In this document: positions 20,471 to 30,083 of the stretch, in pieces | How the letters are laid out: every line of letters begins with the position of its first letter | How positions within the stretch are numbered: position 1 is the stretch's first letter | NCBI GenBank assembly: GCA_024542985.1 | Contig: JAMXCX010000008.1 | Span: 1-46,316 of the forward strand | From: Candidatus Omnitrophota bacterium | GTDB lineage: Bacteria; Omnitrophota; Gorgyraeia; Duberdicusellales; 4484-171 | Length of the DNA: 46,316 bases | Direction of reading: 5' to 3' | Program-made: the position numbers and the translations under genes | The notes under the pieces: generated by a model | What the model saw: only the letters and a program-made list of their open reading frames with translations | Database searches by the model: none | Told to the model about the DNA's origin: nothing

Positions 20471-20580
20471 TTTATCCCCCACGATAAAACCCCGGTCTTT
20501 AGGCCGGAGATGAAAGCAGGTACAGGCTCTGCAAGGAACGGAATACAGGAAACCGCGGACTTTAGCCCGCGGAGCTTCAT
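20471..20580 (+). repeat. Dispersed palindromic element, copy B (bipartite form)
   Basis: tttatcccccacgataaaaCCCCGGtctttaGGCCGG...CCGCGGactttagcCCGCGGagcttcat. Confidence 0.85.
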
Positions 20581-20853
20581 ATTTGAAATCAGATAATATT
20601 TTTTCTACTTTTGGAAGGAGATTAAGGTTGGCAATGTACAAAGGTTCTATTCCAATTTGAACTCTTGTGCGTTTCATGTGTCCATTCGTACAGAAATATA
20701 CCCTTTCCATTTGTTTTGCTGAGTGATTCTTCATCTACTTGCATATCGTTACTCTTATAATAAGGCAAATTCGCGGATTTTGCAAGATTTTTTTTTAATT
20801 TTTACGATAGTTTTCACGATAAGGAAATATTTTTAGGCTTTGTCCGATTATAA

Positions 20854-22086
20854 TCATACCAGTTGGGCAATTTTAGTTTCCTGAATCTCTGTAGGCAACC
20901 CCAAGGTATTCAATGAGTCAATGAAGGGATCAGGGTCTAGCTCTTCAACATTGACCATGGTTTTGGTATCCCATATACCTTTGGCTATGAGCATAGCGGC
21001 TGCAACCGGCGGAACGCCGGCAGTGTAGGAGATAGCCTGGGATTCTACTTCTTTGAAGCAAGCGGCGTGGTCGCAGCTGTTATAGATAAAAATTTCTTTA
21101 TCCTTGCTGTTTTTTTTGCCTTTGATAAGATTCCCGATGCATGTTTTTCCTGTATAGTTAGGCGCCAGCGACAGCGGCTCAGGCAGAACAGCTTTTATAA
21201 CTTTCAAAGGTACTACCTCAATTCCCTCTGCGGTCTTTACGGGTTTTACTGAGGTGAGTCCTAGTTTAGTGAGAACAGTAAAAATATTTATATAGTGATC
21301 ACTGAAACCCATCCAGAACCGAATACTGTTTGCATCGATATTTTTTGATAAAGAATGAATTTCATCATGTCCGCTCAGATAGATAGTCTGTTTGCCTACG
21401 ACCGGAAAGTCATAAGTTTTTTTTATTGAATGGATATCTTTTGTTACCCATTTTCTGTCAATCCAGGTCAAAACTTTTACGAATTCTCTGAAGTTTATTT
21501 CAGGATCAAAATTGGTTGCAAAATATTTGCCGTGGTTGCCGGCGTTAACATCCATTATATCGATGGTATCGATTGTGTCAAAATGGTGCTTTAGGGCCAA
21601 AGCGCAGTAGGAGTTTACAACGCCGGGATCAAAGCCCACACCCAGAATAGCAGTAATTCCTTTTTCTTTACAGATATCTTTGCGCTTCCATTCATAGTTT
21701 GCATACCAGGGCGGGCTTTCACAGGGTTCCTCGGGCTCTTCGTGTACGGCAGTGTCCATGTAAGCCACTCCTGATTGGATGCAGGCTTCGAGAAGGGACT
21801 TATTTATATATGGCGTGGCAAGATTAATTACTATATGTGAATTAGTTTTTTTTATGAGTTTTATCGTAGCGCTGATATCAAAGGCATCTATTTGGCGGGA
21901 GTACAGTTTTTTTATTTTATCTTTTATATTATTTTTTCTTTTGACGCTTTCGATGATTGAATCGCACTTATATTGTTTTCTGGATGCAATACAGATATCA
22001 CCTAAAATATCATTGTTTTGAGCGCATTTGTGTGCAGCCACATGGGCAACGCCGCCAGCACCGACTATCAGTACATTTTTTATCAT
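20854..22086 (-). CDS. Saccharopine dehydrogenase family protein, probable carboxynorspermidine/carboxyspermidine dehydrogenase
   Basis: NVLIVGAGGVAHVAAHKCAQ, YMDTAVHEEPEEPCESPPWYANYEWKRKD, ILGVGFDPGVVNSY; next to nspC. Confidence 0.88.
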   Translation of the reverse strand: MIKNVLIVGAGGVAHVAAHKCAQNNDILGDICIASRKQYKCDSIIESVKRKNNIKDKIKKLYSRQIDAFDISATIKLIKKTNSHIVINLATPYINKSLLEACIQSGVAYMDTAVHEEPEEPCESPPWYANYEWKRKDICKEKGITAILGVGFDPGVVNSYCALALKHHFDTIDTIDIMDVNAGNHGKYFATNFDPEINFREFVKVLTWIDRKWVTKDIHSIKKTYDFPVVGKQTIYLSGHDEIHSLSKNIDANSIRFWMGFSDHYINIFTVLTKLGLTSVKPVKTAEGIEVVPLKVIKAVLPEPLSLAPNYTGKTCIGNLIKGKKNSKDKEIFIYNSCDHAACFKEVESQAISYTAGVPPVAAAMLIAKGIWDTKTMVNVEELDPDPFIDSLNTLGLPTEIQETKIAQLV

Positions 22087-22116
22087 TTTTATTCTCCTTC
22101 TTATTTAAATTTAAAG

Positions 22117-23220
22117 TTACGCTAAACTGTTTAGAAAATCTTTATATTTAAAATTACGGATTAACTTTATAGATCCGTTTAGTTTTTTAATTACGATTGA
22201 AGGCATTTTAAGGCCGTTGAACCAATTTTTTTTAACCATTGTATATCCTGCCGCATCAGCGATTTTTATAATTTTGCCTATTTTTAGCTTAGATTTAAAT
22301 TTATATGTTCCGAAAATATCTCCGGCTAGGCATGACCGGCCGGCAATTATATATTTAAATTTGCCTCGACCGCAGTTTTCGATTTTAGCATTTTCTCGGT
22401 AAATTAACAAATCTAACATATGCGCCTCTGTTGAAGCATCGACTATGGCGATGTCAGCATCGTTATGAACAATATCCAGTACCCTTGTTATAAGTTGTGC
22501 TGATTCAGTAATCGCTGTTTCACCGGGCTCGAGATATATCTGTATTTCAAACTTTTTGCTAAAATCTTTTAATTTTTTGCAGAATTTCTTTAAGGGATAA
22601 CCTTTTTTTGTAAAATAAATACCACCACCTAAACTGACCCATTTTAATTTTTTTAATAAATCACCGTAATTGCGCTCTATTAGTTTCAAGTTAGAGGAAA
22701 AATTACCGAAATCCTTATTTTCGCAATTATAGTGAAACATCACTCCTTTCAGCAGAGGTGCTATGTTAGATAAGGATTTCTTATTTGCTACGCCAAGCCT
22801 TGAATATTTTCTTGCCGGGTCTGCCAAGTCAAAATGCGAATAGCTTATTTGAGGATTTATTCTTAATCCAATTTCTAAATTTCCAGTTTCTTTGCGGAAT
22901 CTTTTTAGCTGCGCTATTGAATTAAATATTATTTTATCAGCATATTGTCGCACTTTTTGTACTTCTTCTTTTGAGAATGCCACGCTGTAGGCGTGAGTTT
23001 CCTTGCCAAACTTTTCTTTTCCTAAGCGGGCTTCGTATAATGAGCTGCTCGTTGTGCCGTCCATATATTTTTTCATGAGATCAAAAACACACCAGCTAGA
23101 GAAGCACTTTAGAGCTAGTACAGACTTTGCTCCTGAAAGATTACGGACCTGTTTTATGGTTTTTAAGTTTTTTAGGAGTTTACGCTCATCAATTAAATAA
23201 TAAGGTGTTTTTAACTTCAT
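22117..23220 (-). CDS. nspC: Carboxynorspermidine/carboxyspermidine decarboxylase
   Basis: TPYYLIDERKL, VLALKCFSSWCVFDLMKKYMDGTTSSSLYEA, LEPGETAITESAQLITRVLDIV. Confidence 0.92.
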   Translation of the reverse strand: MKLKTPYYLIDERKLLKNLKTIKQVRNLSGAKSVLALKCFSSWCVFDLMKKYMDGTTSSSLYEARLGKEKFGKETHAYSVAFSKEEVQKVRQYADKIIFNSIAQLKRFRKETGNLEIGLRINPQISYSHFDLADPARKYSRLGVANKKSLSNIAPLLKGVMFHYNCENKDFGNFSSNLKLIERNYGDLLKKLKWVSLGGGIYFTKKGYPLKKFCKKLKDFSKKFEIQIYLEPGETAITESAQLITRVLDIVHNDADIAIVDASTEAHMLDLLIYRENAKIENCGRGKFKYIIAGRSCLAGDIFGTYKFKSKLKIGKIIKIADAAGYTMVKKNWFNGLKMPSIVIKKLNGSIKLIRNFKYKDFLNSLA

Positions 23221-23339
23221 TATCGTTTTTGTATGGAGGTTTAAAAATTTTGCTTATATTATCAATATTCAATAAATCTTGCAAGATTTATTTTTAAAAC
23301 TGTTCTTTCAGCTTAGCTTAAGGTTAAATTAAAATAAAC

Positions 23340-23368
23340 TTGAGAAAGAGCTTTATTTTTGTTAAAAT
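23340..23368 (+). promoter_or_regulatory. Promoter upstream of tRNA-Thr
   Basis: TTGAGA, 17 nt, TAAAAT, about 55 nt before the tRNA. Confidence 0.45.
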
Positions 23369-23423
23369 CTAGCTCTCAAGTAAAAAAGATGCATATATTA
23401 TTTATGGCCCTAAGGCTAAAAAC

Positions 23424-23497
23424 GCCCGCGTAGCTTTAGTTGGTAGAGCAGGGCATTCGTAATGCTCAGGTCGGGGGTTCGAATCCTCTCGCGGGCT
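23424..23497 (+). tRNA. tRNA-Thr(CGT)
   Basis: Acceptor GCCCGCG/CGCGGGC, anticodon loop TTCGTAA, T-arm GGGGGTTCGAATCCTCT. Confidence 0.93.
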
Positions 23498-23513
23498 TAT
23501 AAATCGCTACGAA

Positions 23514-24809
23514 ATGGTTAAACAATATTTAAGACTGCTTAAAGAGCGGAATTTTTTCTTATTGTGGCTTGGTCAAATTATCTCACAGTTTGGAGATAGG
23601 CTGACCCAAATTGCTCTTTTAGGGTTGGTTTCAAAAGTTTCTTTAACGGCAGCCGGTTCATCTGTATCTACGTCCAGATTGGCTTTTGTTATGAGTCTTG
23701 CTATTGTGCCGGTTTTTATAATTTCACCTATATCAGGGGTCTATATCGATCGCTGGAGTAAACGCAAGACAATGTATATCAGCGATGCCGTTCGAAGTAT
23801 TTTTGTTCTTCTGATACCCTTCGCCTTTATAAGATTTAATTCCTTAGTATCTGTGTATGTGCTTGTATTTTTATCTTTCTGTATAGGCAGATTTTTTATA
23901 CCGGCTAAAATGGCTTTTATACCTGAAATCGTAGACAAAGAAGATATTTTTCTTGCAAATACGTTAATTTCTACAACTGCAGCAATAGCTGCGCTTATTG
24001 GTATTGGATTTGGGGCAATTATATTTGAAACTTATGGTGCAGCAACGGCATTTACCTTAGATGCGGCAACTTTTCTTATATCAGCTTTGGCCGTGTTTTT
24101 TATAACAACAACTAACGGCGGTTCTTTTATCTTTCGTGATATTGTTGATATTGGCAAAGATGTTGTCAGCACAGCAAAAAAATCCTTCATTGCTGAGTTT
24201 AAGGAAGGGATAAAATATATTCGGACATCAAATGAAACACGCTATGCTTTTAAAATGTTTTTCTTTGCTTTTTCTTATATCGGAAGCTTATACGTTGTCT
24301 TTATACGTTTTATCCAGGAGACGCTGACTACTCTGGTTAAAGATGTCGGTTTTACTGTTGTTGCTTTAGCTGCAGGTATATTTTTTGGTTCTTTATTCTA
24401 TGGAAGAATTGCTCATAAAATCGATGTTAAAAAAACAATTAATGCTACGATGTTTATTGCCTCTTTGTATCTAATATTTTTTGTTATTTTTTTAAGGATT
24501 CATCCCACACCTTTAAATGCAGTCATCTTGGGTTTTATTTTAGGCTTAGTGGCTTCACCGATAGTCGTCGGCATAAATACTTTAATACACCAAAAAAGCG
24601 ACGGAAATCTTTTAGGCAGGATTTTTAGCGGGTTAGAATTTATTTCGCATTTAGGGTTTTTAGTCTTTATGTTTATATTTTCATTTTTAGCTGACATTTT
24701 CACTCCCTTTACAATTATAATTTCTGTTGGTATAATTGGTGCTTTCATTTCGCTAATATTTGTTTTAAAAAATGATTCTAGTAGCCGAACACAAAAAACC
24801 CCAGCATGA
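23514..24809 (+). CDS. MFS transporter
   Basis: 12-TM-like; FLLWLGQIISQFGDRLTQIALLGL, YIDRWSKRKTMYISD. Confidence 0.88.
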   Translation: MVKQYLRLLKERNFFLLWLGQIISQFGDRLTQIALLGLVSKVSLTAAGSSVSTSRLAFVMSLAIVPVFIISPISGVYIDRWSKRKTMYISDAVRSIFVLLIPFAFIRFNSLVSVYVLVFLSFCIGRFFIPAKMAFIPEIVDKEDIFLANTLISTTAAIAALIGIGFGAIIFETYGAATAFTLDAATFLISALAVFFITTTNGGSFIFRDIVDIGKDVVSTAKKSFIAEFKEGIKYIRTSNETRYAFKMFFFAFSYIGSLYVVFIRFIQETLTTLVKDVGFTVVALAAGIFFGSLFYGRIAHKIDVKKTINATMFIASLYLIFFVIFLRIHPTPLNAVILGFILGLVASPIVVGINTLIHQKSDGNLLGRIFSGLEFISHLGFLVFMFIFSFLADIFTPFTIIISVGIIGAFISLIFVLKNDSSSRTQKTPA

Positions 24810-26058
24810 TTTAAGGGCAGAGAAGTATCTTAACCCAAAAAAGCTCTACGTTCCTTTAGCGCAGCATACCGGGGCTCAATCTGTGTCTTGTGTTAAAAGG
24901 GGCGATGTAGTAAAAGAGGGGGATTTGATTGCCAAAAAAGGCGGTTTTGTTTCTGCTGATATTCATGCGCCTTGTGGGGGAAAAATAGTAAATATTGATC
25001 GGTGGTTCCATCCCAACCTAAAAAGATCTCCAGCCATCGTTATCCAGTGTGACGGTTCTAAGAAAGAATATAGTTTGCGTGCTGGCATCAAGGATTTAAA
25101 GAAAGAAAAACTTCTTGAGATTATTGCTAACAGCGGGATTGTAGGCCTGGGAGGGGCGGCATTTCCTACTCACATAAAGTTAAGCCCGCCAAAACCAATC
25201 GATACCTTAATAATCAATGGCTGCGAATGTGAACCTTATTTGGCAACTGATTATCGGCTGATGATGGAGAATCTTGAGGAGATATTCAAAGGAATTGAAA
25301 TAATCTCTAAACTCATAAATCCCAAAGAGTTTATATTCGCAATTGAGGAAAATAAACATGAGGCTGTGAAAAAGATAAATTTACTTATAAATACTAAAAA
25401 ATTTAAATTACCGAAGGCAAGATCGGTAATTTTAAAAAGTATTTATCCTCAAGGAGGTGAAAAGCAACTTATCTATGCGGCTCTGCAAAGAAAAGTTCCT
25501 AGCGGTAAGTTGCCCTTTGACGCCGGGTGTCTTGTCCATAATGTGGCAACTGCCTTTGCCATATATGAAGCTGTCTACTTTGACAAGCCATTGATTGAAA
25601 GGCTGGTTTGTTTCTGCGGAGATGCTCTGGTTAGCCCTAAAAATATTTGGGTAAAAACCGGCACGCTCCTTTCCGAGCTTTTTGAGGCCAAGATTTTAGA
25701 GTTTAAAACTGACCCAAAAAAAATTGTCTGCGGAGGCCCTATGATGGGGGTGAATTTAGATTGCCTTGATTATCCTATATTAAAAGGAAGCGGCGGTTTT
25801 CTTTTTTTGAATAGGCCCGTAGTCGACTTAAGAGAAACTCCTTGCATACGTTGTGCCCGCTGTGTTGATACTTGCCCCATGAATCTTTTACCTCTTGAAT
25901 ATGCAAAGCTGGTAAAAAAAGAGCAATACGAATTTTTGGCTGATTTTCATATAAGCGATTGCATTGAATGCGGTTGTTGCAGCTACGGATGCCCGGCGAA
26001 AATACCTATCGTCCAATATATAAAAATTGGGAAGAAATATGCACCTAAAAATAACTAG
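24772..26058 (+). CDS. rnfC: Rnf electron transport complex subunit C
   Basis: GLGGAAFPTHIKL, NGCECEPYLATDYRLM, two CxxCxxCxxxC ferredoxin motifs. Overlaps the MFS gene by 38 nt. Confidence 0.95.
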   Translation: MILVAEHKKPQHDLRAEKYLNPKKLYVPLAQHTGAQSVSCVKRGDVVKEGDLIAKKGGFVSADIHAPCGGKIVNIDRWFHPNLKRSPAIVIQCDGSKKEYSLRAGIKDLKKEKLLEIIANSGIVGLGGAAFPTHIKLSPPKPIDTLIINGCECEPYLATDYRLMMENLEEIFKGIEIISKLINPKEFIFAIEENKHEAVKKINLLINTKKFKLPKARSVILKSIYPQGGEKQLIYAALQRKVPSGKLPFDAGCLVHNVATAFAIYEAVYFDKPLIERLVCFCGDALVSPKNIWVKTGTLLSELFEAKILEFKTDPKKIVCGGPMMGVNLDCLDYPILKGSGGFLFLNRPVVDLRETPCIRCARCVDTCPMNLLPLEYAKLVKKEQYEFLADFHISDCIECGCCSYGCPAKIPIVQYIKIGKKYAPKNN

Positions 26059-26965
26059 CTCGCCTCATCTAAGTTCAAAAATAAATACCTCCTATATAAT
26101 GCTCCAGGTCATGGTGGGCCTTCTGCCGGCAACTGTCTGGGCAGTGTATCTTTTTGGCCAACGCGCTATATTTCTCATTGTGAATTGTATACTAAGCGCG
26201 GTAATATCAGAGGTACTGATTTTATGGCTCAGAAAAAAGCCCATTGTTATTGGCGATTGCAGTGCAATACTTTCCGGATTACTTCTTGCTTTAATCTTGC
26301 CGCCTTCTACTAAATGGTATGCTGCTTCTCTAGGGTCTATATTTGCTATTTTAGTCGGTAAACATATCTTTGGAGGGTTAGGTTCGAATATTTTCAATCC
26401 GGCTTTAATCGGCCGGGCTTTTCTTATGGCAGCTTATCCTAAGATGTTAACAACATTTATTGCCCCTAACTCTATCAATGCCCTCACAGCAGCTACGCCT
26501 TTGGCCCTGCGAAAATTCAGTCAAGCAATTACCTTGAATAAGGATTTGTTTTTCGGGAATGTAGCTGGAAGCTTGGGGGAAACTTCAAGCCTGCTTTTGA
26601 TTATCGGCGGTTTATATATACTCGTAGTGAGAATCGCCGACTGGCGCATACCCTTGAGTTTGCTTTTGACTACAGCTGTTATTTCTATTATTGGATTTAG
26701 ATTTAATCCCCTAAACGGGGATATCTTCTTTCATTTGCTCAGCGGAGGGCTCTTGATGGGTGCTTTTTTTATGGCTACTGACCCGGTTACTACTCCGATT
26801 ACTAAAAAAGGGCGATATATTTTTGGAGTGGGTTGCGGGATTTTCATTATGCTCATAAGATATTTTAGCGGGTTGCCGGAAGGTGTTATGTATTCAATAC
26901 TTTTCATGAATGCCTTTACGCCTTTAATAAACCGTTATAGTGCTCCTAAACCCTTTGGGGGTTAG
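26027..26965 (+). CDS. rnfD: Rnf subunit D
   Basis: Polytopic; GGLGSNIFNPALIGRAFLMAAYP, LTAATPLAL, MATDPVTTPITKKGR. Confidence 0.95.
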   Translation: MGRNMHLKITSSPHLSSKINTSYIMLQVMVGLLPATVWAVYLFGQRAIFLIVNCILSAVISEVLILWLRKKPIVIGDCSAILSGLLLALILPPSTKWYAASLGSIFAILVGKHIFGGLGSNIFNPALIGRAFLMAAYPKMLTTFIAPNSINALTAATPLALRKFSQAITLNKDLFFGNVAGSLGETSSLLLIIGGLYILVVRIADWRIPLSLLLTTAVISIIGFRFNPLNGDIFFHLLSGGLLMGAFFMATDPVTTPITKKGRYIFGVGCGIFIMLIRYFSGLPEGVMYSILFMNAFTPLINRYSAPKPFGG

Positions 26966-26976
26966 TTTATCAAATC

Positions 26977-27531
26977 ATGAAGGAAATGTTTAAAATAGTC
27001 GGAGTTTTAACCTCAGTTTGTATTATATGTGCTTTTTTTCTTTCATTTGCGAATAGCACCACTAAAGTAAAAATCGAGCTAAATGCAAAAACAAAAATAG
27101 AAAATGCTATAGCTATTCTAGCCCCGGCTACAAGTTCAATCAAAAAAGTTGCCTTTGATGGAGGTACTTTATATCAGTTATCAAATAATCAAAAAAAGTT
27201 ATTGGGCTTTGCTTTTTTAGCGCAAGGGCAAGGCTATCAAGGCCTAATAAAAATACTAACAGTAATCAACCCTTCATTAGGGAAGTTGGAAGGCATAGAA
27301 ATTGTGGAATCAGTTGAAACTCCGGGGTTAGGCGCAAAAATAATAGAGGAAGGTTTTAAAAGCCAATTTCAAAATCTTAACGTATCCGATAAAATCCTCT
27401 GTATAAAAGATGACCTGTCCCAGAATAACCAGATAAAAGCTATTACCGGCGCAACAGTATCATCAATGGCAGTAGCGAATATTTTAAATAAAAAAATCGC
27501 TAAGTTACGAGAAATGTTGAGGTCTAAGTAG
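26977..27531 (+). CDS. rnfG: Rnf subunit G
   Basis: N-terminal TM, GIEIVESVETPGLGAKI, ITGATVSSMAV flavinylation motif. Confidence 0.92.
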   Translation: MKEMFKIVGVLTSVCIICAFFLSFANSTTKVKIELNAKTKIENAIAILAPATSSIKKVAFDGGTLYQLSNNQKKLLGFAFLAQGQGYQGLIKILTVINPSLGKLEGIEIVESVETPGLGAKIIEEGFKSQFQNLNVSDKILCIKDDLSQNNQIKAITGATVSSMAVANILNKKIAKLREMLRSK

Positions 27532-27534
27532 AAT

Positions 27535-28125
27535 ATGAAGGATTTTCTAAAAGGTTTATGGAAAGAGCACCCTGTATTTAGGCAATTGCTGGGGATGTGT
27601 CCGCTCCTGGCTGTTACCACCTCAGTAATAAACGGGATTTCTATGGGACTGGCCGTTGTGTTTGTTCTATTTTTTTCTTCCTTAGTCGTGGCCTTAATTA
27701 AAAAAATCGTACCGCATCAGGTGCGAATTGCTGTTTACACTGTAATAATTGCCACTTTTGTAACAATTGTTGATATATTTTTAAAAGCGCAACTTCCCGA
27801 TATCAGCCGCTCTTTAGGCCCCTACATACCTTTGATAATAGTTAATTGCATTATTCTCGGCAGATGTGAGGCTTTTGCATCTAAGCACACGTTAAAAAGG
27901 TCACTATTAGATGCCTTGGGCATGGGTTTAGGTTTTAGCTGGGGCTTGCTTCTTCTGGGGGCAATTCGGGAATTATTTGGCACAGGAACTATTTTAGGAG
28001 TAACAATTATGCCGAAAATATACAATCCTTTAATTATCATGATTTTACCGGCCGGCGCTTTTTTAGTGCTGGGCTTTTTAATAGCTATAATGAATAAAAT
28101 TGAGCAATCCCAGGAGAAAAAATGA
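27535..28125 (+). CDS. rnfE: Rnf subunit E
   Basis: LGMCPLLAVTTSVINGISMGLAV, PLIIVNCIILGRCEAFA. Confidence 0.95.
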   Translation: MKDFLKGLWKEHPVFRQLLGMCPLLAVTTSVINGISMGLAVVFVLFFSSLVVALIKKIVPHQVRIAVYTVIIATFVTIVDIFLKAQLPDISRSLGPYIPLIIVNCIILGRCEAFASKHTLKRSLLDALGMGLGFSWGLLLLGAIRELFGTGTILGVTIMPKIYNPLIIMILPAGAFLVLGFLIAIMNKIEQSQEKK

Positions 28126-28703
28126 AAGATTTAGTTTTAATATTTATATCCACGCTCCTGATAAATAATTTAGTGCTCTCGTATTTTTTGGGGATATGTC
28201 CTTTTCTGGGTGTATCAGGGAAGATTGAATCCGCATTCGGTATGGGCATGGCAGTCACCTTTGTTATGACTTTAGCTACTAGTATCGGCTGGCTTATATA
28301 CAATCTTATTTTAGTTAGATTCGATTTATTATTTTTAGAATATGTAGTGTTTATCCTAGTTATTGCCGCATTAGTTCAGATAGTTGAGATGTTTATACGA
28401 AAATATTCATCGGCCCTTTACCAGTCTCTAGGCATATATTTACCGCTTATTACGACTAACTGTGCGATATTAGGTGTTGCACTTTTTATGGTTACAAGAA
28501 ACTATAAGTTTTTAGAGGCAGTTGTGTTTGGATTTTCCGGCGGTTTGGGTTTTTCTTTAGTACTTTTAATAATGGCGGGAATACGCCAGGACTTAGAGTT
28601 CGCCGATATACCGCGTGTGTTTAAAGGTGCTCCTCTAACTTTAATAACCGCGGGGTTACTGGCACTTATATTCATGGGTTTTTCCGGTTTAGTCAGCTCT
28701 TAA
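28122..28703 (+). CDS. rnfA: Rnf subunit A
   Basis: NNLVLSYFLGICPFLGVSGKIESAFGMGMAVTFVM, YLPLITTNCAILG. Confidence 0.96.
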   Translation: MKDLVLIFISTLLINNLVLSYFLGICPFLGVSGKIESAFGMGMAVTFVMTLATSIGWLIYNLILVRFDLLFLEYVVFILVIAALVQIVEMFIRKYSSALYQSLGIYLPLITTNCAILGVALFMVTRNYKFLEAVVFGFSGGLGFSLVLLIMAGIRQDLEFADIPRVFKGAPLTLITAGLLALIFMGFSGLVSS

Positions 28704-28796
28704 AAGACGCACTATAGAGACAAATTTGAAGAAACGCGAATCAATGCGAATATTCATTTGCCTAAATTAGGGTGAGATTAGCACGAATTAGCATTT

Positions 28797-29600
28797 ATGA
28801 ACGAAATCCAGATTGCAATATTAACTTTAGGTTCAATTGGATTAGTATTTTCAGTGCTCTTAGCTTTTTTAAGTAAAAAGTTAAAAGTCCAAGAAGACCC
28901 TCGGGTAGAAAAAATTGTCAACATTCTTCCGGGAACAAATTGCGGAGCTTGCGGATTCAGCGGCTGTAAAGTTTTTGCTGCGGCAGTAGCAAAAGAATGT
29001 AACCTATTTTCAGGGTGCCTGCCCGGCGGGGCGGAGGTTAATAACAGCATAGCTCAAACTCTGGGCATTGCTGTAAATACCGAGACCAGCCGCCGAGTAG
29101 TTGTCTGCAGGTGCGGGGCCGAGCTGGATGCAAAAATAATAAGTTTATTATATCAGGGGCCTCAAACCTGCCTGGCTGCTGATATTACCGGAGGTGCAAT
29201 TGATTGCGTCTATGGTTGTATTGGCTTTGGCGATTGCCTAGAAGTATGTCCGGTCGGGGCTTTGTCGCTAAGAGAGCGAAAAATCTATGTTGATATTGAT
29301 AAATGTATCGGGTGCGGGCATTGTGTAAAAAAATGTCCCCGCGACTTATTTGAATTAGTCCCGAGAAATTCTAGCTTCGGCATTTATTATGTTGCCTGCA
29401 GGAATAATGACAATGCTGTCTTGGTTAAAAGAGTCTGCGCCAGAGGATGCATAGGCTGCGGGATATGCGTACGTGTCCCTAATTCGCCGTATTATTTAAA
29501 AGATAAACTTTCCTCCCTAGATTACAGCAAAGCTACTCAAAAAGCCCCCTTAGAAGAAGCAAGAGTAAAATGTCCCACAAAGTGTATTTTTATTGCCTGA
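28797..29600 (+). CDS. rnfB: Rnf subunit B
   Basis: LPGTNCGACGFSGC, multiple ferredoxin-type CxxCxxCxxxC motifs. Confidence 0.95.
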   Translation: MNEIQIAILTLGSIGLVFSVLLAFLSKKLKVQEDPRVEKIVNILPGTNCGACGFSGCKVFAAAVAKECNLFSGCLPGGAEVNNSIAQTLGIAVNTETSRRVVVCRCGAELDAKIISLLYQGPQTCLAADITGGAIDCVYGCIGFGDCLEVCPVGALSLRERKIYVDIDKCIGCGHCVKKCPRDLFELVPRNSSFGIYYVACRNNDNAVLVKRVCARGCIGCGICVRVPNSPYYLKDKLSSLDYSKATQKAPLEEARVKCPTKCIFIA

Positions 29601-29683
29601 ATGTGATTTCTAAAACTTGGGCTAAAGCCTTGCATCTAGTTGTCGAGCCTAGATAAGAGTTAAATGATAAGTATATAACGGTT

Positions 29684-30076
29684 ATGTTTAAAGAAGTGGT
29701 GGAAGTAATCGAGGTATTAGATAAAAAAGTTAAGGTGAGGTTTGAAAAAAATAAAGCTTGCGTGTGCTGTAACGTAAGCCAAATTTGTAATAGAGGAGAC
29801 GGAATTTTGATTATACCGAAGAGGGCCTGGGATTTAAAATCCGGAGGTAGAATTGAAATTTCAATTGATGAAAGAAAGATGTTTTTAGCTAATTTGCTGC
29901 TCTTTCTTCTGCCCATGGTTATTTTTATAACAACATTAATACTCACTAAAGGAAGCCAAGAGTTCTTTAGTTTTCTTTATGGATTCCTGGCTATTTTTAT
30001 TTATTACGTGCTCGTCAAAATAATCCTTAAAAAGTACGGCAATAAATTTGATGTGAAGATTTTAAAAAAAGTGTAG
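29684..30076 (+). CDS. RseC/MucC-like SoxR-reducing-system family protein
   Basis: N-terminal VIEVLDKKVKVRFEKNKACVCCNVSQIC, two TM segments; position after rnfB. Confidence 0.78.
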   Translation: MFKEVVEVIEVLDKKVKVRFEKNKACVCCNVSQICNRGDGILIIPKRAWDLKSGGRIEISIDERKMFLANLLLFLLPMVIFITTLILTKGSQEFFSFLYGFLAIFIYYVLVKIILKKYGNKFDVKILKKV

Positions 30077-30083
30077 AGTCTCT

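Noticed and set aside
20378-20734. 118-aa minus-strand ORF upstream of the speD-like gene
   Set aside because: Its middle is the palindromic element read in frame (KYEAPRAKVRGF...RPKDRGF) and it overlaps the speD RBS and start; most likely spurious.
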